Assembly: GCF_036898825.1 (NCBI RefSeq)
Contig: NZ_JARUND010000002.1
Coordinates: 868,001-932,000 of the forward strand
DNA: 64,000 bases
From: Streptomyces sp. B21-083
GTDB lineage: Bacteria > Actinomycetota > Actinomycetes > Streptomycetales > Streptomycetaceae
Direction of reading: 5' to 3'
The notes beneath the pieces were generated by a model. It worked only from the letters and a program-made list of their open reading frames with translations, made no database searches and was not told where the DNA came from. The first letter of the stretch is position 1. Every line of letters begins with the position of its first letter. Positions 8,938-18,704 of this stretch are shown piece by piece. Both the position numbers and the translations under genes were made by a program.

Positions 8938-9300
8938 ATGGCCGAACAGATCACCTACCGCCGAGTCTATGAGGAGACCTCGCCCGAGGACGGCAAGCGG
9001 GTGCTCGTCGACCGGGTCTGGCCGCGGGGCATGCGCAAAGAGGACGCGCACCTGGACGAGTGGCTGCGTGACGTCGCCCCGACAAGCGAACTGCGCAAGT
9101 GGTACAGGCATGAGCCCAGCCGCTTCACGGAATTCCGTAGCCGCTACCTGGCAGAACTGCGCGATGCCGGGCACCGCGAGGCGGCCGAGCATCTGCGTGA
9201 CCTGGCGGCGCACGACAAGCTCATGCTGCTGACCGCCACCAAGGACGTGGACCACAGCCAGGCCGCTGTCCTGGCCGAATGGCTGACCAAGAAGCGGTGA
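8938..9300 (+). CDS. DUF488 family protein
   Basis: 120 residues with the DUF488 hallmarks VLVDRVWPRGMRKEDAHLDE, the WYRHEPSRFTEFRSRYLAEL helix and KLMLLTATKDVDHSQA, where many relatives have a Cys-containing loop (LLYAAKD). The family is uncharacterised; a small nucleic-acid or thiol-related role has been suggested but is not established. ATG 8938 follows AAGGGTGCC. A second, longer DUF488 protein lies at 27.6 kb. Confidence 0.85.
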   Translation: MAEQITYRRVYEETSPEDGKRVLVDRVWPRGMRKEDAHLDEWLRDVAPTSELRKWYRHEPSRFTEFRSRYLAELRDAGHREAAEHLRDLAAHDKLMLLTATKDVDHSQAAVLAEWLTKKR

Positions 9301-9624
9301 CAAACACACGAGGTCCGCACGGACGACGAGCGGCGGATTTTGATCGTCGACGGCGGGTGCGGCGCAGTTCACGTCGTGCGGTGCTACGTCGTCGGCGTGG
9401 CCTGCGCGGGCGCGTCCCAATCACCGTCGACCATACCGGCTCGCTCTCTGACAGACCGCGGCCGAGTCCGGGTCGGTCGATTCCGCCATCGAGGACCTCG
9501 GGGTGCTGGTCCACCGGCGCCGCGCGGACGAGTCCAGTCCCACGTGTGGCGCCATGCTGGGGATCCTGCGCCCGAGATGTGAGGAGGGATGATGGTGCGA
9601 ACGAACATCATCCGCGAGGAGCGC

Positions 9625-9999
9625 ATGACGGTCAGTTACGACGTGGTGAACGGCTGGACGGTTGTTGAGATCGATGGCGAAGTCGACGCCCACGCCTCCC
9701 CCTTGGCCCGTGAAGCAGTGATCAAGCTGGTCGACGACGGGCACCGCCACTTCGTCCTGGATTTGAGCTTCGTATCCTTCATGGACTCGATGGGGCTGGG
9801 CGTGGTCGTGGCGGTCACGAAACGCATCCGTGAACACGAAGGCTCACTGCGGATAGCGGCCGCCTCTGGCCGGATCGTCAGGGTCTTCGACATCAGTGGC
9901 CTGCGTAACCTTTACGAGATCCACCCCTCACCAGAGGAGGCAACGCGCCAGGCTCCCTCGCTCGACAGCCTGGCGCACTGGCCCCACCCGTCAAGCTGA
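9625..9999 (+). CDS. STAS-domain anti-anti-sigma factor
   Basis: A BldG/SpoIIAA-like antagonist that binds an anti-sigma factor kinase when its serine is unphosphorylated. The fold begins VSYDVVNGWTVVEIDGEVDA; the phosphorylatable serine sits in FMDSMGLGVVVAV at about residue 57. ATG 9625 (GAGGAGCGC upstream) matches the family length; a start at 9589 adds 12 residues and also has GAGGAGG close by. The C-terminal 20 residues are variable. Partner kinases and phosphatases are not adjacent, though two SpoIIE-type PP2C phosphatases occur at 18.7 and 25.7 kb. Confidence 0.88.
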   Translation: MTVSYDVVNGWTVVEIDGEVDAHASPLAREAVIKLVDDGHRHFVLDLSFVSFMDSMGLGVVVAVTKRIREHEGSLRIAAASGRIVRVFDISGLRNLYEIHPSPEEATRQAPSLDSLAHWPHPSS

Positions 10000-10159
10000 G
10001 GAACGCTCACGGGAACACCGTCGTCCAACTCGCCCGGCTTGAAGCGGCGCATCCCGGCTTGAGGCATGGCGTCGGTGAGGAATGGCGAGAGGTACGGCAA
10101 TCGTGGCGGGTCAACTGTGCTGCCCGGCCGCGCAGTAGAGCGAGGTCACGGTTGTCCTC

Positions 10160-11470
10160 CTACACGACGATGCGCATCGGTTGTTCGAGCAGTGCCTTGA
10201 GGTCGGTGAGGAAGACGGCGCCTGTGGCCCCGTCGACGGCCCGGTGGTCGATGGCCAGGGTCAGGGCCATCACCGTGCCGGCGGCGAGTTCGCCGTCGCG
10301 GACGACGGGTTCGGGGTGGGCGGCCCCGACGGCGAGGATGGCTGCCTGCGGGGGGTTGATGACGGCGGTGAAGTGGTCGATGCCGTAGGGGCCGAGGTTG
10401 CTGATGGTGAAGGTGCCGTCGGCGAGATTGTCGAGGCTGAGGTGCCCGGCGCGGGCCTTGTCGGCGAGCGTGCGGGCTTCGCGGGCGATCTCGGTGAGGG
10501 TCTTGCGGTCGGCGTCGTGGATGACGGGGACGGTCAGCCCGTCGTCGAGGGCGACGGCGATGCCGATGTGGATCCGGTGGTGGTGCAGGATGCGGGTCTC
10601 GTCCCAGGAGGCGTTCATCTCCGGGTGGGTGCGCAGTGCGGTGGCGCATGCCTTGATGATCAGGTCGTTCACGCTCACGCGGGGGCCATGCTCGCCGATG
10701 CGCGCTTTGAGGTCGGTGCGGAAGGCGAGCAGCGGCTCCGCGTCGACCATGGCGGTGAGGTAGAAGTGCGGTGCCTGTTGTGCGCTTTGGGTCAAGCGCT
10801 GGGCGGTCAGGCGGCGCACCGTGCTGAGCGGGACCACCTCGGTGTCCTCGGTGTCCTCGGCGGTCGCGGAAGGCCGCATGGTGGGTTGTTCCCGCTCGGC
10901 TGGAGCCGGTTGCGCAGGGGCCGGGGCGGGGCCCGCAGGGGCTTGCTTCGGGGCGATGGCCTTCTCCACGTCGGCGCGGACGATCCGGCCGCCGGGGCCG
11001 CTGCCGGTGATGCTGTCGATGTCGATGCCGTGTTCACCGGCGATGCGCCGCGCCAGCGGGGAGGTCGGAACTCTGCGCGGTTCTGCTGGGGAGGGCGGGG
11101 AACTCATCGCGGCTGACGGAGCCGGTGCGGCCGGTGTGGGGGCTTCGGACGTCGGCTCCGGTTGGGTGGGCTGTGCTGCTTCGGCCGGAGGTGTGGCGGG
11201 CTGCTCGGGCGCGGGCGGCCGCATGGTCGTGGCGGACTGGTCGCCGATGACCGCGACCGCTGTGCCGATCGGCACCGTGCTGCCCTCGGGGACGAGCAGG
11301 CGGGTCAAGGGGCCCTCGTCGTAGGCTTCGAGGTCCATGAGGGCCTTGTCGGTTTCGATCTCGGCGATGACGTCGCCCTTGTGGATCTGGTCGCCCTCTT
11401 CCTTGAGCCACCGGGCGAGCGTGCCCTCCTCCATGGTGTCGGACAGGCGGGGCATGAGGATCTCGTGCAT
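10160..11470 (-). CDS. pdhC: Pyruvate (2-oxo acid) dehydrogenase E2, dihydrolipoyl acyltransferase
   Basis: The core acyltransferase of the complex, moving acetyl groups from lipoyl to CoA. The domains are in order: one lipoyl domain with the lipoylated lysine in EIETDKALM (about residue 43), an Ala/Pro linker, a peripheral-subunit-binding domain ([20 protein letters not shown]), a second linker, and the catalytic domain ending [16 protein letters not shown], with His and Asp of the HRxxDG active site present. 436 residues is normal. It starts 12 bases after the broken E1beta gene, as last gene of the operon. Confidence 0.93.
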   Translation of the reverse strand: MHEILMPRLSDTMEEGTLARWLKEEGDQIHKGDVIAEIETDKALMDLEAYDEGPLTRLLVPEGSTVPIGTAVAVIGDQSATTMRPPAPEQPATPPAEAAQPTQPEPTSEAPTPAAPAPSAAMSSPPSPAEPRRVPTSPLARRIAGEHGIDIDSITGSGPGGRIVRADVEKAIAPKQAPAGPAPAPAQPAPAEREQPTMRPSATAEDTEDTEVVPLSTVRRLTAQRLTQSAQQAPHFYLTAMVDAEPLLAFRTDLKARIGEHGPRVSVNDLIIKACATALRTHPEMNASWDETRILHHHRIHIGIAVALDDGLTVPVIHDADRKTLTEIAREARTLADKARAGHLSLDNLADGTFTISNLGPYGIDHFTAVINPPQAAILAVGAAHPEPVVRDGELAAGTVMALTLAIDHRAVDGATGAVFLTDLKALLEQPMRIVV

Positions 11471-11482
11471 GCGGGGTGTCTC

Positions 11483-12359
11483 CTAACCGCGTCCGGACGG
11501 CTGAGGGCTGGGCGTGAAACTGGTGGCGTCGAGTACCTCGCGGACCACCCGCGTGAGGGCGGCGGCATCCGGCAGGGCGGCGCGTTCCAGAGGCTTGGCG
11601 TACGGGAGGGGGACCTCGGCGGCGGCGACGCGCCGGACGGGGGCATCGAGGTGGTCGAAGGCCCCTTCCTGGATGGTGGCGGCGATCTCCGCTCCGATGC
11701 CGTAGCTGAGCCAGTCGTCCTCCAGCACGACGGCGCGGCCGGTCCGGCGGACCGAAGCGCACACGGTGGCCCGGTCCAGCGGGCGCAGGCTGCGCAGGTC
11801 GACCACCTCCGCGGAGATTCCCTCCTCTTCCAGGCGGCGGGCGACGTCGAGGGCGATGACGGCGGCGCGGGAGTAGGCGACGATCGTCACGTCGCGGCCC
11901 TGCTTGGTGACGGCGGCAGTGCCGATCGGCACGGGGGATGTGGGCGTAGAAGACCTCCAGGTTCTGCGAGTGGGTGGCGGCCAGTTGCTGCCCGCCCCCT
12001 CCCGGGGTGCGGATCACCATCGGCACCGACACCTGGCCGCCGAACATGGAGTGCAGTTTCGCGGCGTGGTTGATGATCTGGTCGATGGCCAGCAGGCTGA
12101 AGTTGATGGTCATGATCTCCACGACCGGGCGCAGCCCGAGCATGGCGGCTCCGATCGCGGCGCCGGTGAAGCCTTCCTCGCAGATCGGGGTGTCACGTAC
12201 CCGACGGGGGCCGAATTCGGCCAGCAGCCCGGCGGTGATCTTGTAGGAGCCCTCGAAGACGCCGATTTCCTCTCCGACGAGCAGCACGTTGTCGTCCCGC
12301 AGCAGTTCGGCGCGTAGTGCGCCGTGCAGGGCCTGGCGGTAGGTGACGGTCTCGCCCAC
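11483..12359 (-). pseudogene. pdhB: Pyruvate dehydrogenase E1 beta, internal deletion plus frameshift
   Basis: Residues 1-141 are a normal E1beta start (from MGETVTYRQALHGALRAE through GGGGQQLAATHSQNLEVFYA). At about 11931 the frame leaves the family. Another frame resumes with GTAAVTKQGRDVTIVAYS and runs to the end, including VVEDDWLSYGIG-like sequence (VVLEDDWLSYGIGAEIAA). Roughly 50 residues expected between them, the segment with VVAPxTPxDAKGLL, are absent. The loss of about 150 bases with a frame change disrupts the protein unless it is an assembly error. GTG 12359 starts 3 bases after E1alpha stops. Without it the complex here could work only with an E1beta encoded elsewhere. Confidence 0.85.
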
Positions 12360-12362
12360 GAC

Positions 12363-13499
12363 TTACCCCCCGTCCTGTGCGCTGCCGGCGGCCTGGTGGC
12401 AGGGCAAGGGGTCGCCCGGCAGGCCGCGGAAGACGCTTGTGACGTCGGTGGCGTACAGGTGGTCGAAGAGGGTGTCGACAGTTGGGGCAGGGCTTGCGTC
12501 GGCGAAGTCGACCGCGGCGGTGACCTGGTGGTCGACCTCCTCGTCGATGCGGGCTGCCGCCTGTGGGGTGAGGACGCCGTCCTCGATCAGCCGGAGCCTG
12601 AAGGCGGGCACCGGGTCCTTCTCCCGCAGCTGGGCCGCGTCCTCGGGGGTGCGGTAGCGGGCGGGGTCGACGACGGAGTGGCCGCGCAGCCGGTAGCTGA
12701 CCGTCTCCAACAGCCTGGGCCGGTGCTCGGTGCGTGCCTGCTCCAGCATCGTCTGAGCGGCCTCCCGCACGGCGAGTACGTCGCCTCCGTCCACGCGGGT
12801 TCCGGGGATGCGGTAGGCGCATCCGCGCCGGAACAGCTCCGGCTCCCCGGCCGCCGCCGCGACGGGGGTGCCCATCCCGAGTTGGTTGTTGACGATGACG
12901 TAGACGATGGGAAGGTGCCACACGGCGGCGAGGTTGAGGGACTCGTGGAACGCGCCGATGTTGGTGGTGCCGTCCCCGAGCAGGCACATCACCGCCTCGC
13001 TGCCGGCTCCGGGCTCGCCGCGGTAGGCGATCGCCAGCGCGGCGCCGGTGGCCAGGGGCAGCTGGCCGCCGACGATGCCGTAGCCGCCGAGCAGCCGCAG
13101 CTCGGTGTCGAACAGGTGCATGGAGCCGCCTCGTCCGCCGGACAGGCCGGTGGTGCGGCCGAACAGCTCCGCCATCACCCGGCCCGGGTCGGCGCCGCGG
13201 GCGAGGGCGTAGCCGTGTTCCCGGTAGGTGGTGAACAGGTAGTCGGTGGGCCGCAGTGCGTCCATCAGCCCGACGCAGGTGGCTTCCTCACCGAGGTTGA
13301 GATGGCAGTACCCGCCGATCTTCGCGCGGGTGTACATCTCCGCCGCCCGCAGCTCGAAGGCTCTGATCAGCGCCATCTGCCGGTAGTAGCCGCGCAGCAC
13401 CTCAACCTCGCTGTCGGAGAGCACACTGGCGGGTGCGGGGCGGGCCGTGCCCGCGGTGTCGGCGGCGGGATCGCGGCCCGGTGTCGGTGAGGAGCTCAT
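12363..13499 (-). CDS. pdhA: Pyruvate dehydrogenase E1 alpha
   Basis: A thiamin-diphosphate enzyme subunit that decarboxylates pyruvate and acetylates the E2 lipoyl group. The 378 residues include GGYCHLNLGEEATCVGLMDA, TTYREHGYALARG, and the ThDP/Mg motif GDGTTNIGAFHESLNLAA...VNN. The phosphorylation-loop region YRLRGHSVVDPARYRTPED is typical. The first ~25 residues are an Ala/Pro leader. It follows a CBS-rubredoxin gene by 36 bases and overlaps nothing downstream (3-base gap to E1beta), so all five genes from GAPDH to E2 look co-transcribed. Confidence 0.93.
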   Translation of the reverse strand: MSSSPTPGRDPAADTAGTARPAPASVLSDSEVEVLRGYYRQMALIRAFELRAAEMYTRAKIGGYCHLNLGEEATCVGLMDALRPTDYLFTTYREHGYALARGADPGRVMAELFGRTTGLSGGRGGSMHLFDTELRLLGGYGIVGGQLPLATGAALAIAYRGEPGAGSEAVMCLLGDGTTNIGAFHESLNLAAVWHLPIVYVIVNNQLGMGTPVAAAAGEPELFRRGCAYRIPGTRVDGGDVLAVREAAQTMLEQARTEHRPRLLETVSYRLRGHSVVDPARYRTPEDAAQLREKDPVPAFRLRLIEDGVLTPQAAARIDEEVDHQVTAAVDFADASPAPTVDTLFDHLYATDVTSVFRGLPGDPLPCHQAAGSAQDGG

Positions 13500-13535
13500 T
13501 GTCCGCCGGTTTCCTTACGTCGGTGCGGCCTTGTC

Positions 13536-14003
13536 TCAGCTGCCGGGTGGTGCTTCCTGGACGGCGAAGCGGTCGGCGGCCGCGTGGCACTTGGGGCAGC
13601 GCTCGGGCGGGCGGTCGCCGTGGGCGGTCTCGCCGCACACGGTGCAGGCCCACTCGGTGGTCAGCAGCGCCACGACGTCGGAGCGGCTGATGATGCCGAC
13701 CAGGCGTCCGGCGGCCAGCACGGGGACGCGGCGGATGCGCCGCTCGACCAGCAGATGGCGAACATCGTCGACGTCGGTGTCCTCGGTGACACTGATCACC
13801 GTCCGGGTCATCACCTGCGCAGCGGTGCCCCCAGAGCGGGCCAGCAGGTCGTACTCACTGACCAGGCCCACGACCGCGCCGCCGGCGTCGAGTACGGGGA
13901 CGGCGCTGATCCGGCGGCCGTGCAGCACGGCCGCGATCTCGGGCACCGGGGTGTCCTCGGTGACCGTGACCACCGGGGCCGTCATGATCTCCTTGACGTT
14001 CAT
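13536..14003 (-). CDS. CBS-domain pair fused to a rubredoxin-like zinc ribbon
   Basis: 155 residues. Two CBS motifs (MTAPVVTVTEDTPVPEIAAV and VMTRTVISVTEDTDVDDVRH) normally bind adenine nucleotides and sense energy charge. The C-terminus carries a CxxC...CxxC knuckle (CTVCGETAHGD and CPKCHAAADRF) of the kind seen at the end of rubrerythrins, binding iron or zinc. ATG 14003 is chosen for GAGAGG upstream; the longer start adds 12 residues of leader. Placed between GAPDH and pyruvate dehydrogenase genes, it may tune flux by redox and nucleotide state; that is inference. Confidence 0.88.
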   Translation of the reverse strand: MNVKEIMTAPVVTVTEDTPVPEIAAVLHGRRISAVPVLDAGGAVVGLVSEYDLLARSGGTAAQVMTRTVISVTEDTDVDDVRHLLVERRIRRVPVLAAGRLVGIISRSDVVALLTTEWACTVCGETAHGDRPPERCPKCHAAADRFAVQEAPPGS

Positions 14004-14105
14004 CGCGCCCTCTCGATCGCTGTGTGGGGCGGGCCGCATCAGACCAGGGTGGTCGTCGTCGGGGTGATGGTGGTGCCGCGAGGCGGAGGTGCGGTGTCGG
14101 GTCGC

Positions 14106-15113
14106 TCATGGCGCCTGGCCGGCGCCCAGGACGGAGAGGGCTTCGCGGACCATCTGGTGGGTGAAGCCCCACTCGTTGTCGTACCAGCTCATGACCTTCA
14201 CGAGTGTGCCGTCCACCACCCGGGTCATCGCGGCGTCGATGACCGAGGCCCTGGCGTCGCCGATGATGTCGGTGGAGACCATCGGTTCCTCGGCGACGGC
14301 GAGGACGCCGCGGTACCGTTCGCTGCCGGCTTCCTCGCGGAAGAGGTCGTTGATCTCCTCCGCGGTGGTCGGCCGGGCGGTGACCATCGTGATGTCCGCG
14401 ATCGATCCGACCGGCACCGGAACGCGGATCGCCACCCCGTCGAAGCGCCCTGCCAGCGCGGGCAGCGCCCGGGTGGTGGCCCGCGCCGCCCCGGTGGACG
14501 CGGGGACCATGTTGATGCCGGCGGCGCGGCCGCGCCGGACGTCCTTGCTGGGGCCGTCGACGAGTTGCTGGCTGGTGGTGTAGGCGTGGACGGTGGACAT
14601 GATCGCCCGTTCGATCCCGATCCTGCGCTCCAGCACCTCGACCACCGGAGTGATGCAGTTGGTGGTGCAGCTCGCGCACGAGATGACCTGCACGCCGTCC
14701 GGGGCCTGGTTCACTCCGGGCACCACGGTCGCGACCGTCTCGGTACGCGCTGGAGCGGACAGGATCACAAACCTGGCTCCGGCTTCCAGGTGGCGGCGTA
14801 GCTCCTCCTCGTGGCGGAAGGCCCCGGTGCATTCCAGCACCAGGTCGATGCCCAGCTCCCGCCACGGCAACCGGGCCGGATCACGCTCTGCGAACACCGG
14901 GACCTCGTGCCCGTCGATGCTCAGCGCACCATCGCTCGCCGTGACCGTCTTGCCGTAGCGGCCGTAGACGCTGTCGTGCTTCAGCAGGTAGGCGAGGTTG
15001 TCTACCTCGACGAGGTCGTTGACGGCGGCGACCTCAACGCCGTCGACGTCGTGGAGGATCTTCAGCGCGGCACGTCCGATGCGTCCGAGTCCGTTGATGG
15101 CGATCTTCGGCAT
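14106..15113 (-). CDS. gap: Glyceraldehyde-3-phosphate dehydrogenase, type I
   Basis: 335 residues, converting glyceraldehyde 3-phosphate to 1,3-bisphosphoglycerate with NAD. The Rossmann start is IAINGLGRIGRAALKILHD, the catalytic cysteine lies in SCASCTTNCITP (usually SNASCTTNC), and the ending WYDNEWGFTHQMV is canonical. The start is set at ATG 15113, with GAAGGG nine bases upstream; the ATG at 15122 touches that site directly. First gene of the minus-strand operon leading to pyruvate dehydrogenase. Streptomycetes usually have several gap genes, so this is likely a paralogue. Confidence 0.93.
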   Translation of the reverse strand: MPKIAINGLGRIGRAALKILHDVDGVEVAAVNDLVEVDNLAYLLKHDSVYGRYGKTVTASDGALSIDGHEVPVFAERDPARLPWRELGIDLVLECTGAFRHEEELRRHLEAGARFVILSAPARTETVATVVPGVNQAPDGVQVISCASCTTNCITPVVEVLERRIGIERAIMSTVHAYTTSQQLVDGPSKDVRRGRAAGINMVPASTGAARATTRALPALAGRFDGVAIRVPVPVGSIADITMVTARPTTAEEINDLFREEAGSERYRGVLAVAEEPMVSTDIIGDARASVIDAAMTRVVDGTLVKVMSWYDNEWGFTHQMVREALSVLGAGQAP

Positions 15114-15684
15114 GTCAGACATCCCTTCGCTGAGCGCGTGATCCCCTGCCCGTCCTACATCACCAGCAAGGCTGCGACCGGTGGAACTACGCCACATGGT
15201 GGCGCACCATACGCGGGCGAAGCGGGGCGAACGGCCCGCACGGTCCCGTGAGTCTCCCCGCCCGCAAACTTCAGCGCCACGCAAAGGCCCGGGGGAAGGA
15301 TCGAGCAGGGAAGAGACCACCGATCGATCACGTGGCGTGTCCGCGGCCACGCCCAGCCGAGAGAACCTGACCGAACGGACATTGATACGGCATGCCCACG
15401 ACACATCTCCTCGGGAGCCTTCAGTGGCGGTGGTGGTCTCACCCCATATCGGCCCGGATGGTCAGGTGGCGTGGACCACCACGTCCCGCCTGAACACCAC
15501 CGCCGGGCACCTGCGCCATGGTGGTCCGGGTGATCGCCGCTGGACTCCGTCGCTCAGGTTGCTGTAGGCGGGAACGCCGCTGACCATGAGTGCGGGCGGA
15601 ACTGCGACCATCGACGGCGGCCGCTGGAGCGCACGCGTGCGGCGCGGTACGTCCATCGCACTGACGGCACTCGTGACCTGCGTG

Positions 15685-15815
15685 CTGGCCTGGACGAGGA
15701 CCACGCCGCACAGTCCGTCTTCATCTCAGAGGAGATCGTCGCCCTGGCGTTCGCCGTGGCGATCAACGGCTGGAACCGGCCCCGAGGACTGCGCGCACCG
15801 GTCACCCGCCATTGA
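15685..15815 (+). pseudogene. Scrap resembling the C-terminus of a carboxymuconolactone decarboxylase-like (AhpD) protein
   Basis: A plus-strand frame reads SEEIVALAFAVAINGWNR and then RPRGLRAPVTRH before TGA 15813. The sequence around AINGWNR is the typical C-terminal helix of AhpD/carboxymuconolactone decarboxylase-like proteins, in which AINAWNR is common. The frame upstream has no start codon and no recognisable N-terminal part (the TGA lies near 15530). The rest of the 15114-15873 interval shows no convincing gene. I read it as an eroded gene end beside the aconitase gene. Confidence 0.4.
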
Positions 15816-15873
15816 CGGACTCGACCCGCCGCCGAACATCCCTGGAGCCAGCCGATCCTGAGGAGTGACTTCC

Positions 15874-18646
15874 GTGACCGTCGACAGTTTCGCTGCCCGA
15901 GGACCGCTTACCACCGCTGGATCCTCCTTCACCATCTACCGGCTCGACGCGGTCAACGGGACCGCGCGGCTCCCGTACAGCCTGAAGGTGCTGCTGGAGA
16001 ACCTGCTGCGCAACGAGGACGGCCGTACGGTGACCGCCGACCAGATCAGTGCGCTGGCCGGCTGGGATCCGGCCGCCGAGATCCAGTTCACCCCGGCGCG
16101 GGTGCTGATGCAGGACTTCACGGGCGTGCCGTGCATCGTGGACCTGGTGGCGATGCGCGAGGCGTTGGCCGCCCTGGGTGGCGATGCGGCGCGCATCGAC
16201 CCGCTGCGGCCGGTGGAACTGGTCATCGACCACTCCGTGATCGCCGACCACTACGGCGTTCCGGAGGCGTTTGACCGCAATGTCGAGTTGGAGTTCCGGC
16301 GCAACGCCGAGCGCTACCAGTTCCTGCGCTGGGGGCAGAAAGCCTTCGACAACCTGCGCGTCGTGCCGCCCGGCACCGGCATCTGCCACCAGGTGAACCT
16401 GGAACACCTGGCACGCGTCGTTTTCGGCGAAGACGGGCTGGCTTTCCCCGACACCCTGGTCGGCACCGACTCCCACACCCCGATGGTCAACGGGCTTGGC
16501 GTACTCGGCTGGGGCGTGGGCGGCATCGAAGCGGAAGCGGCCATGCTCGGCCTGCCCCTGAGCATGCTCATCCCCCGGGTCATCGGGGTGAAGCTGACCG
16601 GCGCACTGCCCGAGGGCAGCACCGCCACCGACCTGGTGTTGACCATTGCCGAGAAACTGCGCGCGCACGGCGTGGTCGGCACCTTCGTGGAGTTCTACGG
16701 TCCCGGCGTGGCTAATGTGCCGCTGGCCAACCGGGCCACCATCGGCAACATGAGCCCGGAGTACGGCGCCACCTGCGCGATCTTCCCCATCGACGCCGAG
16801 ACCCTCTCCTACCTGCGGCTCACCGGGCGCAGCGCAGAGCAGGTGGCGCTCGTCGAGGCGTACGCCAAGGAACAGGGCCTGTGGCACGACCCCCGTCACG
16901 AGCCTCCCTACTCCGAGACGCTGGAGTTGGACCTGTCGGCTGTCGTGCCGTCGATCGCCGGGCCGAAACGCCCGCAGGACCGCATCCCGCTCGCGGACGC
17001 ACCGCGCGCCTTCCACGCCGTACTGGACGGATATGTCCGCTGGGACCCCGCGCCGGTCGGGCTGGATGCGAGCAGCGCGGAATCCTTCCCCGCCTCCGAC
17101 CCCGTCGCGGTGACCGGCAACCGCCCCGGTGACGCACCCGCCCACTTCGATACCGCCCCAGCCGCGGACGACGACACGTCCCTGAACCCCACCAGCCTGA
17201 CGCTGAAGGACGGCACCGGTGTCGAGATCGGCCACGGATCGGTAGTGATCGCCGCGATCACCTCCTGCACCAACACGTCCAACCCGCAGGTCATGGTCGG
17301 CGCCGCCCTGCTCGCCAAGAAGGCGGTCGAACACGGGCTGAGGCCGAAACCATGGGTGAAGACTTCCCTCGCCCCCGGCTCGAAGGTCGTCATGGACTAC
17401 CTCGCACGCGCCGGCCTGGTCCCCTACCTGGACAAGCTCGGCTTCGACCTCGTCGGCTACGGCTGCACCACCTGCATCGGAAACTCCGGCCCCGATCGAC
17501 GAGGTGGCCCGCGCCGTGTCCGAACACGATCTGGCGGTGGCCGCGGTGCTCTCCGGCACCCGCAACTTCGAAGGCCGCATCCACCCCCAGACGAAACTCA
17601 ACTACCTCGCCTCCCCTCCGCTGGTGGTCGCCTACGCACTGGCCGGGTCGATGACCGTCGACCTCACCCACGATCCGCTCGGCACCGCAAGCGACGGCAA
17701 ACCGGTGTTCCTGCGCGACATCTGGCCCAGCCAGCAGGAGGTCCAGGACGTCATCGCCTCCTGCCTGCGGCCGGAAATGTTCACCCGCGACTACGCGGAC
17801 GTCTTCACGGGCGGCGAGCAGTGGCGGGCCCTGCCCACCCCGGAAAGCGAGTTGTTCGCCTGGGACCCCGATTCCACCTACGTGCGCCGGCCGCCCTACT
17901 TCGACGGCATGAGCCGTACGCCCGAGCCATCGCGCGACATCGAAGGCGCCCGGGTGCTGGCCCTGCTCGGCGACTCGGTCACCACCGACCACATCTCTCC
18001 CGCGGGCGCCATCAAGCGCGACTCTCCCGCCGGGGAATACCTCACCGGCCACGGCGTCGCACCGAGAGAGTTCAATTCCTACGGTTCCCGGCGCGGCAAC
18101 CACGAGGTGATGATCCGGGGCACCTTCGCCAACATCCGGCTGCGCAACCTGCTCGCACCGGGCACCGAGGGAGGCGTCACCCGGCACCTGCCCGACGGCG
18201 AGCAGACCACCATCTACGACGCGGCCACCCGGTACGCGGCCGAGGGCGTACCGCTGCTGGTGATCGCCGGAAAGGAGTACGGTTCCGGCTCCTCCCGCGA
18301 CTGGGCGGCCAAGGGCACCGCCCTGCTGGGGGTGCGCGCCGTACTGGCCGAGTCGTATGAGCGCATCCACCGCTCCAACCTCATCGGCCTGGGCGTCCTG
18401 CCCCTGCAGTTCACGACCGGCCAGAGCCGGGAGTCCCTCGGTCTGACCGGCGAGGAAGCCTATACAGTCCGCGGCCTGGCAGGCGCGGGCGAACTGCCCC
18501 GGGAGGTCACGGTCACCGCGGTGGGCCCGGCCGACGTGCTTCAGATCGAGGCCCGTGTCCGCATCGACACCGCCACCGAGGCCGACTACTACCGCCACGG
18601 CGGCATCCTGCCCTACGCACTGCGCACCCTGCTGCCGCAGGCGTGA
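15874..18646 (+). pseudogene. acn: Aconitate hydratase A, frameshifted after the Fe-S cysteines
   Basis: The citrate-to-isocitrate enzyme of the TCA cycle. The N-terminal part is intact from [11 protein letters not shown] (GTG 15874, AGGAG eight bases upstream) and includes [29 protein letters not shown] and the first cluster cysteine in [11 protein letters not shown]. The other two cluster cysteines are in [13 protein letters not shown]. Directly after this, at about 17490-17497, GGCCCCGATCGAC lacks two bases relative to the expected [11 protein letters not shown] reading. The other frame then gives a perfect C-terminal half, from [20 protein letters not shown] to [10 protein letters not shown] with the swivel domain [12 protein letters not shown]. 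The total length is normal. Unless a sequencing error, the protein is truncated. Confidence 0.88.
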
Positions 18647-18704
18647 CCCGGCACCGCTGCACCCGGGCGACGTCTGGTGCCCGACGGAAACCCGCCGACA
18701 TGAC

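Noticed and set aside
9301..9580. Possible small gene between DUF488 and STAS genes
   Set aside because: Short frames only, none with a ribosome site or recognisable motif.
16223..17137. Minus-strand frames antisense to aconitase
   Set aside because: Complement of a strongly conserved coding frame.
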